A DNA stretch of 41,595 nt from Hypsibius dujardini (GCA_001579985.1 LRSR01005073.1:1-41595); one strand, 5' to 3'. Shown: positions 20,862 through 33,660, counted from the first letter of the stretch. The notes: generated by a model not told the origin, from the sequence alone. Program-made: numbers and translations.

Positions 20862-22571
20862 GATTTAAAAAAACTGTCGACAGCAAACCTGGTCAACGAT
20901 CCCCCCTTGAAGAATCAAAAGGGCCGGGAGAATTGCGCCTCTCATATAAAAAATTTACGATGCATGTCTGTGCTTAAAAAAAGGGGCGGAAGGGAGCGAA
21001 AGAAGTAAAATCGGAAATCGACAATTCTTCTTCTTTTTATTGACTTTCTGTCGGCGATATATGTACAGGAGGTATATGTACAAATACACACAAATATACG
21101 TACGTGCGTGGTGTTCCCTGGCACCCTTTTTTGGATTGTGAGTGTGTACACCGAACGGACGGACGGAGCAATAAATAATACGCGGGATATGACGTACTTT
21201 CGCCGGTACTTAAGCACGTAAAATTGCTGCAGAGACACACACGCAGGGGCTCGTCCAGAATCATTAGAAGTCGCAACCAGGAGCCTTCTTGATAGGGCCA
21301 GGGGATCAGCAAAGGGGTTAAGGCATTTTTTTTCAAAATCCAACTCAAAATCGGCCTTTTATTCCTCATAATTTTGAAACCTGTAGTTGTGCTGATCCGA
21401 GCTATCAACTCATCCCATCAGATTGCTGAATGTTTAACTTCCCCTCATTGCAGTTGTTAATAGTATATTGAACCCCAAACAGATCAGAAATTTCATTGAA
21501 AAACTAAAGTTTTTTAACATGTTTTTGAATTCGGGGGCCCTTGAAACTCAGACCCCCACAATCCCATAGACTTCAAAATGATGAGGAATAAAAAGCCGAA
21601 TTTTGACTGCCACCTTGAAAAAACTGCGTTTTGACCCTTTGCCCACCCCCTGATCCGATCGTGATGGGTCTTGGTTCCCACTTGTAAGGCTCAGGCTACA
21701 AGTTCCCGCCTTCTTGTCCCCTCCCACTTTCGTTTTCTTTATGTTGACTGTTGTGCCCTAACTCGATAAACTGAAGATTGTTTTTTCAGAATCCTTTAAG
21801 TTTCCTTCTCACACAAAAATTGAAAGCTTAAATATTGGACTCTGTCTGCATGAGTGAATGTTAAGCGAAAAAGCAAAACTTTTTACTTCCCCCCTCGAGT
21901 TTTGGTCACAGCATCTACTTGACCGAAGTCAAACGTCGGGGTTTTATACCTAGAGACTGAGGAACAGACTAGCTTTCTAAAAATATTAAGTTTGTTATAA
22001 TTACTCAAAGAGACATTGGTCAGCACTCGTAAAACCAAATATAGCCAAAAAGGGGGAAGGAGAAGGGGAAGGGGAAGGGAAAGGATAAGGGGACTCGTAG
22101 CCTAAGCCAACTTGTAAGGATCCTAAACGAGCCCCTGCATACACTCAAAAGAAAAGGAGGAGACGGGAAATGTATACGACCCGGGAAGAAAGGATGAACG
22201 ACGACAAGGAGGTACTCGATGAAACGCGCCCCCGATGAGAAAGATGAATGGGAGAAAGCGGGGGTAGGCTCCACCCCCATCATCCCGTCGTGAATTGCCG
22301 ACGCAGGGACTTGATTGGTATCAGTATGAGTGTACTGTGTATAGGGAATTACCGGTCTAGGCTGCTGTTTGACGTTCGGACAAATGGATAAAGAGGCTGA
22401 TGCACGCGTTCCCGGCTTTCCCCGGTTTCTTCTTTCTTCCATTTCTTTCTTCGTGGTCTAAGCTCACGTCCGGAGAAGCCACAAAGCCACAGCTGCAGGG
22501 GATTGCCTTATTCCCTTGGTTATTTGTGACAAGAGGAAACATCTTTTTCTCTGGGAAATTTCTCCTTGAGA
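20862..22571. other. Intergenic and upstream region of the ITG-like gene
   Basis: Holds the foldback repeat (21299-21652), a purine-rich GGGGAAGG run (22052-22092) and the presumed promoter and 5' UTR of the ITG-like gene. No protein-coding exon recognised; long minus-strand frames near 22000-22760 are antisense shadows. Confidence 0.5.
21299..21652. mobile_element. Foldback / MITE-like element with about 80-bp imperfect inverted arms
   Basis: The left arm (21299-21380) reads CAGGGGATCAGCAAAGGGG and ends CCTTTTATTCCTCATAATTTTGAA. The right arm (about 21574-21652), reverse-complemented, reads CAGGGGGTGGGCAAAGGG and ends TTTTTATTCCTCATCATTTTGAA. The centre is noncoding. The CAGGGGnnnGCAAAGG ends are hAT-like, but I see no clear 8-bp target duplication, so the class is uncertain. 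Confidence 0.65.
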
Positions 22572-25500
22572 ATGCCGAATATGGCCGTCATAGTGACCTT
22601 TGTGATTGTGTTGGTGGTTTGTTTGACGGTCCAACCGGCCGCAGCGTGGATGGGCTCGATGTACCGGAATCGGGAGGCCCTGCGACCGGACTATGACGAC
22701 GACATGCCGGCCTTTCGTGGGGGCGGTGCTCCAGTAGCGCGGACCGGGATGTGGTACCAGCAACGGAGGAGCGGAGCGAATGCCCTTGAGGTACGTCCAC
22801 GCCCTCGCAAATTGATAGAATTCTGTGAATTAGCTCGATAAAAAATGTTAAGAAAAAAATAAAACAGCGTTGATTCTTTCGTACAAGTCACTAAATATTT
22901 CCATGGAAACCTATGCGGCCATTTAATTTTGAATCATTGAGCAGAACAAAGTTTTTAAACGAAATAAAACAATTATATGTGTTTGCTAAAGAGTCTTCAC
23001 AGTCATCCTCTTAAAGCCTGTTATTTTTCTGTATTTATCCTTCTCGCTCGTTAATTGCAAGGGCCAACATAGATGAAATTCGACAAGTAGAAAGGCAAGA
23101 CATATGTTGTTACTCCGTTGAAGCCGTCATGTGGAATGAAAAGGTTGTCGAACAATGCCGGAAATATTTTCCAGAATGGTTTCGGTGGATTCCAGAGCTG
23201 TTCTGTCATGCACAGAGAGGTATACTGTATATAGTGATACTACGCAAAAATTATAAGTTATTATAGGTGGCCTTGGATATTTAAAAAAAAGATGTAGTTA
23301 GAAGATGTTTTCGAGGCAGTTTGGAAACGTAAACATATGTAGCGATGGGAAGACCCTGACGTTGGACTGGTGCAGCCCTTCGTTATCTCTCTATCAAATG
23401 TTTGTACCTGGCAAATTCTATCCTGATTTTCCAGCGTTTCTGGTAGAAAAATAAAAAATGTCCCGTTAATGCCATATGATTTCGTTTTAAATATGATTTC
23501 GTTCGTATTTCGTTTCGACGTTGATTTCGTCGTCGTAATCATGATGACAAGATTTTCCGCACAAAAGGCGATACAAATCCAAATAAACAAAAACAACAAT
23601 GTTATTACTGTTATTGAAAAGAAATTATTTTGTTTGGTATCTTCTAGTAAGATACATATTTTTACTAGAAACGCTGGTTGTTTCCGCTATCCATATCTCT
23701 TTTCACGGCGCACATCGTTATGACTAAACGATCGATCGGCTCATTTTCCTGCGAGAAATCCTAAACCGAACAAACAGGTGGAGCCAATCTTTTCCCCGGT
23801 ATATGCATGTGTGTAACTCGCTTGAATGACCTCTTCGGGATCATATTTGCTTCCCCATTTTAAACTGCCGCCTCACAGTGACACAGCTGACGTCTGAGAC
23901 ATTGACTGCCATCATATACAATTAAGGGAGTATCCCACCTTTACCTGCTCGAGAATTCCCGAGTTTGACGTGTGACGGTACACGCGTCGTGCACACATCG
24001 ATTGCAGGACATCTCTCATCACGGAAAGTGTTGCGGTCTTTCGGCGTGTTTTATTTAAAGTGTCGCAGGTGCCACGATTTTGTTGTTGTTTGAGGGGTGT
24101 GATTGATGCGGCATTCTTCCCCTTTCACGCGATCAGATAGGTTAATTATCCGAGTATGCTTATACGGTTACCTCCTTTTTCAATAGAGGCATTTATGGGA
24201 CGTGCTGATTGACATCCGCAAATTCTCGATTAAAAATGTGTTGCACCTCTCAATTTTCGTTGCACATACAGAAAGTTGCTTTTCTGTTTATGCAGAGCTC
24301 ACGCATACTAATAGCTAATACCTCCCTCGCATAAAGCATAAAGCAATTTTTCAACGAAGATTTGTGCAGCTTCCTTGTGCGTCAATCCACTCTACAATCA
24401 ACAACTATGCACATTTCGTGCTTAAATATTCGCTGAAATTCTTTCGAGCGACTGGGTGGGTACTTTCTCCAGCTTTCAGATTGGCAATGCTAAACTTATT
24501 TAGAGACCCTGACTCACTATCTATGCGTATTAGAGAGAAGGAAACGCCCATGATGGTCGAGTGCTGCACGGATTACTGACTTCTGCGTACCTTAAATGTT
24601 TTTAAGAATATCTTTATTAACCATTGGGATAACAAAATTCGGCTTCGACTGCACAAAAAGAATTCCCCCCCCCCCGTCCCGAGACTAATTTGTGTCGTGT
24701 GATACTGTACTGATGAAAAAATGCCAAGAAAACACAGCCTGCTTGTATCAACAGTTCACAATTCACATTACTCCACTTTTAATTTGCTTACAATTTACAC
24801 CTCGGAAAACCAATTTTGTTTTGCATCATCCAATCAAAACGAAAACACTGTGATAGAAAAAATTGTCAAAGAAATCCTAGTTGCTAGTTGCTTCCTTATA
24901 TTGTTGGATTTGTGGCATTGAAGCGTATTTTCATGTGACATGTATGTATACGTTCGTTATATGTACTCTCTACAGTATGAAATATGAAAACCAAACGGCT
25001 ATGCTCACCGCCTTCTCCCGGTCACTCTTTTCACCTCCTGTCACATCCCGTTTTATTACTGACACCATCCTCTTCAACTTGTATTCAACTTTCAACTTCA
25101 ATTTGTCAGTGCTCAAATTACCATTTCGGTACAAAATACTTTTGAATATTAGATAACGAGCGAACAATGAAATGAGAATCACGAGAGTAGTATTTTTATA
25201 TTGTATATTTTACGAACTCAATAGAGAATGTTTCCGTTTTAGTTAACATTTGGTCGTTCAAAGATACGGTTGTATTTTACGAATCTTAATTAAAGTTAAT
25301 TCTTGTAATAGCATCCTTAATGAATTGAGACTTCCAGTTGAGATTTCTAATAACTTGGATCAAAGTAAGCGCAGATAAAACTAAACTAAATGGCAAACAC
25401 AAATACAATTTCGACTTTTAAAATTTACATTATTTAGGAAAATGGGATGATTATGGTATAAGAAGGTGTATGTAGGATTACTGTAGCGATGCTCACAAAA

Positions 25501-28500
25501 TATATTCACATGTATAGAAAGCAAAGGTATACAAATTGCAATTAAAAGGGTAACTCATGTAACCAGTCTTTCCTGCGCTTATTAACGCAAGAACACGCCC
25601 TTGTTATAACGAGAGGTTCTTGCTCCCCGTCCCTCTCGCGGTGGGTCGCCATACACATTTGAACGGACGAATGCTCTAGTAGAACAGACTAACAACATCC
25701 CGCGGAGTCTAATTATGCTTCTACCTAAAGCTCAACTCAATCTTTATACAGAAATTCCGAGAAAGATCTTCCTCCTTGCCGGGCAGAAAAATCACACTCA
25801 ACCAAAAAACTCGTCTTTGAGACTTTTCACTTTTCCAATTGACACATACACAGACATCACATTCCCAATTCGAATAGCGCCTCCAGGAGGCCCGGCACGC
25901 GGTCCAGCACCCCCATCATACAAGCCTTATTTATTAACATACACACATTTTCTCTATACGCAAATCAGCAATTGGCCTTTGGCGCTTGCGGCAGTCGCAA
26001 TCAGTACTCGTACCGCACGACCTTAATTGTGCATACTCGATACATGACATATTACCCTAGAGAGAGAGAGAGCGTCTGGACAGGCCATTTCACGTTGACG
26101 TCACACACAAACTTTAAACCGGATTACCCGCGTCCGTCCGACCAATGCAATGATGATCGGGGTCCCTCGCGTAGTTGGATGCTTACTTGTGTCATCAAAA
26201 TCCCCGGAAATGATGGAACAACCCCGTGTGGAGGCACACTGTTTTTTCCCTACGTCACAATACCGGGTTACCAACATATACCCCTTCCTGATCCCTCCAG
26301 TCCAATTTCCTGGACCCGGAAACAGCCTGATCTTGCCGATTTACATGGATGTTTTTGTTGTGTGTACGTTGTGTGTTCCGCTTGACTGGCAAACCAATTT
26401 GTCGGGTCTGATCAGGGACTGGCGTTTGTCTATAAGTCCCGCTTTTTCAATTTGCAAAATAATGAAGAGAGAGAGAAAGGAGCGAGATCTGGGAAAATTG
26501 CAGCATTTTGCCGTTTCTGCTCGACCGAGCAAATCATTGAGGTCATGTCTGTGTTTTTTTCCTCCCAGTTGGGTGGTGGTGGGATAATTACGTATGGGTT
26601 CTCCTTCTCCCGGCCGTCCCGCGTTTGCCCGTTAGGCTAAAGCAAGCGGGGTAATATGAGGTTTATTCGATTAGAGATGCTAGATTGACTGTGAACACAC
26701 TCTCTTTGCTGATGTGGTGGTAGTATGCTTGACGAATTTGCACTAGCAATTTCAATGTCGCGGTTCCCTTCTTTCCTCTTGTGTGTTGCGATGACCGACG
26801 CTCTGACGTAGGTATGTTGCATTAAAGGCCGCGGGTTACGGCTAATTTTGACGGCTTCCGCAGTAGTGGAGGAGAAAATTTGTTTTGTTTTTTGGGGGAG
26901 AGAGAAGTTTGAGGGCCTTTCTTGGGATTAAGTGCTTTGTTATCGCATGTTTAAAAATAGATGATGATGACGATGGTGGGTTTTTTCCGTCGGTAATGTA
27001 ATTTGCTAGGAAAAGGCGAGAGACATACGAGGTCGCCATTGAGATTTGCGATGACCATACGTAATATACAAGACGTTCAGTAGATGTACATGTACATGGA
27101 GAGTCATCCGAATCCAATTCCACTGTTTGTTATGACCTTCGTAAGTTTTATAGTTCGAATAGGGTTTACGAGTTAGTTGAATTTTTACAGAGCATTACAG
27201 TACTATAGACATATTAATTTGATTGATTAATATAGGAATACTGTTATTTTTTGTCTTACTCTGTATTCTGCAATGCTCGTGAAATATTAAAACTTTGTTA
27301 AATTAGAGAAAATTTAGGAACATGGAATGGGTTGATTAACAACCAGTAAACAATCGGGAGCAGAAATCTTTATTCGATGTCAAGAGCATTTGTGTGCGTG
27401 TTTAGATTTCAAGTAATTTTACAGTTCCTCTCGTGTCTTCGGTACCAAAATAAAGTACGCATGCTGCTGGAGAACAGTATAGCAATAGTAGAAAACTCTT
27501 CGCAATTTTTGTTGAAGTCGAGCAAAATCGAATCTAATAAGGACATTCCTAAGGAAATAAGTGTTTGTTTGTACACAGTAGTACGAAGAAATTTTAAAAA
27601 CAGTTAAGCAAAAGTATATGGGAATGGTTCAGCGAGGCTGAGTGATCCTGTTTGAACGTAAAATTTAATTCGATGCAATGGAATTTATAGAGACCACGCA
27701 TTGTAAATCATCCAGAAAAGTAGCTAACATATTGATCCTTGCCAATTCATATTCTATGAAAACTTGCCGAATAGTATTTAATATAAATCATAATAATAAC
27801 AATTTGTGCATGCTAAGTTAAACCATGGCATTCGAAGTGTTTGACAATAGTGATAGCAACTTTTCACAGATTCGATATATATAGTCAATATCTTTTTCTA
27901 TAGTTGAAAATACAGTCGATCATAAGACAGACGTCATCGCCTATCGACACAACTATCCCACAATTTGATTTCGTCTGTCAGCTTTTGATTACGCGCCAAT
28001 TTCGTGGACCCATATCTCCTGCCCATCATCAGTTAGTTGGGAGGAAGTTTTTTTGGCGAAGAGCGCATCAGCAATCAACAGAGTAGTAACTTGTCTTTCC
28101 GGTCTCTCCTCTAGGGACTATCTCCTCACTATACTATATAGAGATAAGGAGAGAGTAGCGAGTAAGATGACGACGAACTGGAAGCACAATCGATCAGTCC
28201 TGCCTGGTTGAGGGAGAGATATTGCGAGAAAGCCGACAAGGTCTATTTAATTGGCTTGTTTGGGCTCAAGAGTTTACCAGCTTCCGCCTGCCTGTACATA
28301 TAGCCGGAAGCCTTTGATGCCTGCACGAAGATTGGAGTCAAGAGTAGGGCAGCTAGTTGAAAGACGTTTTGTTAACGATCGGGGTGTGGCGGTTCGTCAA
28401 AAGCGACGATGATTCAGTATATGTCTGTCTGTCTCTCTGTCTGCCTGCCGGCTTGCCTACATGCCTGTTTGTCAGTCTGTTGTTTTGTCTGCCCGCATGG

Positions 28501-29301
28501 CTGCTCGCATACCTGTCTGCTTGACTATCCATTCCTCAATTCCGTGGTCTGTTAATTAGTTCTTACAATTAATTAAGTTTATGCGGCATATTCTGCGTAC
28601 AAGATTTAACAGGACGGTTATTAAATGAACTTCGAAGAAAAAGTCTTGGTTATAATGAAGTTTTTATTATACCATTTCAGGAAGATCCGCCAAGCTTGCA
28701 AGAGCAGCAACAGGCCCAGAACTGCAAAGGTCTCGCGTGCCGGAACGATGATGGTTGCTGCGAGGCAATGGTTTGCAAGACTCCGGAACCGGAAAGCAAG
28801 AAAAGTAAGTCGTGATTGTGTGACCTTGTATTTGTCCTTTGGTCGCTTGCGAGCAATCTTGTTGAAAACCTCATGAAAACTTCATGACTGCGGGCTATTC
28901 GAGTGCCAAAGTGGGAGCGATTTCCTGGCCTTTCTGATTAATTTTGCATATTTCTTGCATTCACCCTCTCTAGCACCCGTTCAACTGGGGACATGCATTC
29001 CTAATCCAAATGAGGGTACTGCCTGCAAACAGGACGCAAATTGTGGGTCCGGTCTGGAATGCGTATTGACTGCCGGAGCGCGGGGGTTCAAAACTTGTCA
29101 ACCTAAGAATCGTGACATCTCGCGCAAGCAGTACTGTACGTCTACCAAAAAAGCTAGGCAGGAGTCAGACAAACAGAAATAAGATCAAGAACTCAAAAAA
29201 CCAAACAGCCCCAGATAGATAGACATACATTTAGTATACTAGCAGACAGGTATACAGACAGACAAACAGACAGACAGAGAAACAGACAGATAGACAGAGA
29301 C

Positions 29302-29359
<58 letters not shown>

Positions 29360-29631
29360 TGACAGACAGACTGACAGACAAACAAACAAATCACCTTACC
29401 ATGTTTATATCATTCCTCTGATATGCAGATGATGACTGTCGCCAAAGCATGGAGTGCGATCAGGTTCGTGGCCTTTGCTGTCAGATTCAACGCCGACACC
29501 GCCAAGCGCCCCGCCAAGTCTGCTCCTACTACAAGGACGTGCAGAACTGCGTGGGCTTCCGGAAAGGCTACATGCCCGAAATCGACAACAGCCTCACCAA
29601 CATGAAGAACAAATGGTGGCAATATCGGTAA
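22572..29631 (+). CDS. ITG-like (prohormone-3-like) secreted cysteine-rich neuropeptide precursor
   Basis: Four exons, 22572-22790, 28681-28804, 28974-29135 and 29429-29631, all GT-AG and in phase, give 235 residues. The ATG at 22572 starts a signal peptide (AVIVTFVIVLVVCLTV, cut likely after PAAA). Exon 1 then codes an arginine- and aspartate-rich segment, with WMGSMYRNREALRPDYDDD right after the predicted cut and RR near residues 66-67. Exons 2-4 carry about 16 cysteines in paired patterns (CKGLACRNDDGCC, CKQDANCGSGLEC, DDCRQSMECDQVRGLCC). The marker is GLCCQIQRRHRQAPRQVCSYYKDVQNCVG, close to what I remember of arthropod ITG-like precursors. After that the family usually has a short tail ending in the ITGQGNRxF-type peptide; here the tail is GYMPEIDNSLTNMKNKWWQYR and stop, with no such motif. 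Secreted; receptor unknown. Confidence 0.83.
22791..28680 (+). other. ITG-like gene intron 1 (5.9 kb)
   Basis: Very long first intron, GTACGT...TTTCAG. It is AT-rich, with a C-tract at 24666-24675, a TCTG repeat at 28421-28530 and an imperfect hairpin at about 28106-28155 (CTCTCCTC... / ...AAGGAGAGAG). An open block at about 23059-23220 looks protein-like but does not fit the phase of the flanking exons. No nested gene was recognised. Confidence 0.65.
28421..28530. repeat. Degenerate (TCTG)n tract in ITG-like intron 1
   Basis: Repeated CTGTCTGTCT / GCCTGCCGG words; same tetramer family as the other tracts between 28 and 37 kb. Confidence 0.8.
29242..29390. repeat. (CAGA)n microsatellite in ITG-like intron 3
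   Basis: About 150 bases of AGAC tetramer, nearly pure from 29302 to 29360. It fills most of the 293-bp intron between exons 3 and 4. Confidence 0.95.
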
Positions 29632-30482
29632 ACACTACTGTATAACACACCGGAAGCATCTAGTGCCTCACCGTCTCTAATATCTGCTCCTGTCGACCTA
29701 TGTCGATCGCCCGTAAACCGGCCTTAACGGTTTCTCGTGGTTCCAGAGCTCTCTAATCACATCTCGCCTATATCATGACTCGGACTTTGACTCAATCTGC
29801 ACTGAAACACAAGACACAAAGGTTCAAAGGCCCCCGACGAGTAACCGCAAAAACGGATGAAAAACCGGACGCAAAGCTGAAAAATAGTGCCAAATATATT
29901 TTCCCGCTCTTGAGAGCTTTTTAATAATAACAGTTTGCGCTTGATTACTTCATTTTTCATTGATAATTTTAGCCCACTTCTGCTGTGTTGCTGCTGGAAA
30001 ATTTATTTTCACTGTCGCCGAAACTTCCTAATCATCTGCTGCCCTTCCCGTCTCTACATATAATATACTGTTATATTTGGCTTATTTTTCTCATACCAAG
30101 GTTCAGTATATGTCTTAGCCTGCACAGACATTTGACTGTAAACAACTTCTACTTTTATTGCTAATCAACACGCGGTTTCATGTGTAATATGCGTGTGCCG
30201 CTCCGCACAATAGAACTTGCCATGTCTTCCATCTTGAAGAGAGAACAAAATGCACAAAAAAGCACCCTAACCGGATTACGTCCAATTGGAGATAAAACTA
30301 ATTCAGTTTAGCCTAAAGGGGCTTTCTGAAAAAATATATAAAAATCTGAGATGCCGGGGAGAACACCAACGTCGAGGTAAAAGAACAAAAATTCAAAAAA
30401 TTAAGTAAAAAATAGAATATATGTACGAAAACAACCGAAAGTGAACCTGCGGGTAGAGGGGAGGAAAATGAGAAGGATTCCA
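29632..30482. other. Intergenic between convergent ITG-like and MEIOB genes
   Basis: Presumed 3' UTRs of two genes meeting tail to tail. AT-rich; no exon or convincing AATAAA for either gene was found by eye. Confidence 0.5.
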
Positions 30483-33067
30483 TCAGAGGAATATCAAGTC
30501 AATCAGTTCGAGGGTCTTCTTGAAGAGGTCAACTTCTGAAACCGTAACCTGTATGAAAAAAGGTATACACGCATACATGTATTACCTGGGCCATCGGTAT
30601 TAAATTAGAATATCGAAAGGATGAAAATTCGTTATATTAGGACCTACCGTTACGGCGATGTCTACGACCTCAAATAACTTGTCCCACTTCAGAGACTCAC
30701 GAGCTGCCATGGAAAGGTTCAAAAACTCTTCAACCTAGAAATTAAAGAAAGATAAAGCTGTGCGTCTGCCTGTGTCTGCCTGCCTGTCTGCCTGCCTACC
30801 TTAACTCTATTGAACAGAGGTGAACTTACCGTCATCCCGACGGCAGATTCGGCTAGCGCTCCCGTCAGCCGGACATTCGACAGTGTGCCTGAACCGTCAG
30901 TGAAGTTGCAGAGAATGTCAAAGGACGGCTGCACAGCCTGGTATAGCTGCGGGCAGAAGCTGTTGCTGCAGCAGTTGCGAGTTTGCGGAAACGGGAACGG
31001 CACTTTCACGTGACAAGTCTCACTGAAAAATATAATGCAGCCGGTGAGCCATTACTATGCGGTAGAATTATGGATTGAAAAGGGTGGTAAAGATGACTAG
31101 AGAGCTCACCAGCGGAACGTGATGAGACGCTCCAGTGGGCCGTCCAGGTTGAAGGCCGTGAGATAACAGGCGGCGCGTCCGGCGAAGAGCAGTCCAGAAC
31201 AGGCTGACTGACTTTGCATTGCCTAAAAATAAATCACCCATCATAAGACATGAAAGTTGCAAATTACGAGTCCGCTTCCGGGAGGCAGTCTTACTTCACG
31301 GACAGCTCGACAACTGACACGGTTTAAGGTTGCAATTGCTGCATGTTAAAAAGTAGGAACAATTTCGATTTGGAAACAGAGTACAAAAAACGACAGTACC
31401 AACCGGGAACGACAGGTCGATACTTCGACAGATCCAATGCGGTGAGAAAACTGGTGAGAGTGACGGCAGCCGGTAAGTCTGAAAATTAACATCGCCCCCA
31501 TCACGAAATGACACCTGACACTAGGTGATCAGAAAGACCAGTCAGTCAGACTTATGAACAGGCAGACAGACAGACAGACAGACAGACAGACAGGCAGGCA
31601 GACAGACAGACAGACAGACAGAAAGACAAAGAAGCAGATAAACAAACGGACAGATAGACAGGGCAGACAGATCGCAAGTCAGACAGATGGATGGGCGGAC
31701 TAGTGGTCAGGAACGTATAGGAATAGCCAAGTCAATGAATATCATGACCGTAACAAGCCTACGCGGATACGCAGTAATGAGGGTTTTTCCGGTGGATGCG
31801 AGAGACGGGAGACCGGTTCGAGAATCCTTGGAGATCCGCACTTCCGACAGAAGCACCGTGGTCTGGAAGGAGATGAATCGGCCGGCCATGAACGTATGCT
31901 CCTCGCCCCACCTACGCAAAGCAGTCAGGAAAATTAAGCGCATCCAATTTTACAAAAATTTAATCTCGATTTCCCAGCCAATTTTAACATGACTTACAGG
32001 GTAATGTTAAGTCCTGAGCAGTCCTGATCGAACAACCGTACCGTCATCTTGTGCACCCGGCTGCCGTACTTCGTGTCGAGCACTGTCGCACGACCCTTCT
32101 GTTTTCGCAGAGTTGCAGAACGGGAAGGTAATACATCTACTTTTATAGTTATTGCGTACAATGTACTAAGCAGACAGAAACAGTGAAACAATGAAATGAC
32201 AGCACACAAACACGGAAAAAACGACTTATTACACAAAGGCAGGCAAACAGTACATCAGTGAGAAAAGGCAGATACAGAAACGAAGAAGTAATGCAGCATG
32301 CACTATGCAGATAAGTACATTAACAGACAAACAGACAGGCGGGCGTGCAAATTGCCTTACCGGCAGACAGACAGAAAGACAGGCAGTCAGGCAGACAGAC
32401 AACCAGACATACAGTTTTAGCTGGCAAAATATCTAAAATATATACCTCTTTGACGATTCCGATCAAATTGACACCTTTCCCAACCAACGACGCCAGCATC
32501 GTCTCCAACAAGCCCAACGGAAAAACGTTCCCCGAGCCGATCAACGGAGGAGCTCGAGTGATGGCCAGAATTTCCGGTCGCGAGTCTTGACGGAACAAAG
32601 TGTTGATCTGGCCGTTGTTGTTCATGTCGAGGTCATAAATCGTGTCACTGAAAAGCAATAAAGGCCTCGTCGACTGCCAAATTACATACATGTCCAACCA
32701 ATCCGCGCCAACTATTCCACATCGCACAAACTCATCTCTCGCGAACAAGAAAAAGTAAACTAATAGACTAATGATTCTTCAATCAAACGATCAAACAAAC
32801 AGCCCTGGAACAACGGCAAATTTATCAATCACAAAATGACTGACCTGGGCAAAGGCGGCAAATAAGACCGCACATCGAATTTCCTCACGCCATCGGCATT
32901 CTCCTCGCTATTCACCGGTTCCGGAAGCGATTTCGGTCGCACATTCCGAATCGACACTGCAAAAAAGGACTAATGGAACGACAACGCTGATCCTTACTGA
33001 AGCCTAAACAAACCAACGTAGAGTTGGCGGTGGCATTGGCCGACGGGCTACGTCACGATTCGCAGTG

Positions 33068-33107
<40 letters not shown>

Positions 33108-33660
33108 CTCACTCACTCAACAGCTGATCACAGAAATATTTTATTGTCAATCAACAATCAACCGATGACTCACCGGAATCACCCACATGAAGATCCTCCG
33201 TCATTTCATTCAACTGCCCCACCGGCCCCCAACACGTCACCGCCGTCCAATTCTCCACGGAGGTCCGAATAATGAAGCGTTGCAAGGCTCCGGACATCCC
33301 GGGGTCTGGATGAAGGAAACAACTTCAATCCAAAACGGTCTTCCGCGATGTCGCAAATACTCACTCTTTTTCGATGTCCATTCCTTGATGTCGTCCTTCC
33401 GCAAGATGGCCCCATCGAAGCTCTTTAAAAATGTAAGCAACTTTTCTGCCGAGCAAGGAATAGTACGGGCAAGGGAAACTTACGATAAGGCTGGGGAAGT
33501 TGGAAGAGCCATTGATGAAATTGCTGACCATTAGAAGATGCCGTTGGTCTTTGGCATCCGCAGGCAGTCCGCGGAACTGGTAAATCTCGGGCGGGTCGCT
33601 GGCCTTGAATTTGGACTCGATGAGAAAGTCATTTTGATCGGGAGCGAGGAAGGCGGACAT
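30483..33660 (-). CDS. MEIOB: MEIOB homologue, meiosis-specific OB-fold ssDNA-binding protein
   Basis: Thirteen minus-strand exons give 502 residues (human about 470): 33484-33660, 33365-33422, 33174-33305, 32845-32956, 32446-32647, 31998-32098, 31763-31911, 31404-31478, 31295-31338, 31110-31222, 30830-31022, 30648-30734 and 30483-30548. All introns are GT-AG and phases agree throughout. Matches to MEIOB in order: GAILRKDDIKEW...RFIIRT...VTCWG...DLHVGD (first OB fold), VHKMTVRLFDQD...WGEEHTFMAGRFISF...VRISKD...GKTLIT (second OB fold), then RCETC...CCSNSFC, a zinc-ribbon-like insert, GTLSNVRLTGALAESAVGMT and VEEFLNLSMAARESLKW (third OB fold). RPA1 is the nearest alternative, but the 'GTL...LTG.lAE..G.TV.EFL' run is MEIOB-like. 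MEIOB works with SPATA22 and RPA on ssDNA in meiotic crossover repair. The weakest joint is the exon 8 donor (GTTGGT). Confidence 0.87.
30763..30800. repeat. Short (CTGC/CTGT)n tract in MEIOB intron 11
   Basis: CTGCCTGTGTCTGCCTGCCTGTCTGCCTGCC inside the 95-bp intron 30735-30829. Confidence 0.8.
31560..31625. repeat. (CAGA)n microsatellite in MEIOB intron 7
   Basis: Tetramer AGAC/AGGC repeats in the 284-bp intron 31479-31762, degenerating up to about 31685. Confidence 0.93.
32320..32410. repeat. Degenerate (CAGA)n tract in MEIOB intron 5
   Basis: Two clusters of AGAC/AGGC words in intron 32099-32445. Confidence 0.85.
33068..33118. repeat. (AATC)n microsatellite in MEIOB intron 3
   Basis: About nine tandem AATC units ending in ACTC units, inside intron 32957-33173. 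Confidence 0.95.

Noticed and set aside
20394-20896. Arginine/glutamate-rich minus-strand frames
   Set aside because: Antisense of the (TCC)n-rich Ly6 last exon and 3' UTR.
26150-26587. 145-codon plus-strand open frame
   Set aside because: Lies inside the long ITG-like intron, has no recognisable feature and overlaps another frame of similar length.
29193-29381. Cys-Leu-Ser-Val repeat peptide
   Set aside because: Translation of the (CAGA)n microsatellite.
31800-31830. tRNA B-box-like GGTTCGAGAATCC
   Set aside because: Falls within MEIOB exon 7 coding sequence and no cloverleaf partner is present. I found no tRNA, rRNA or CRISPR array in the window.
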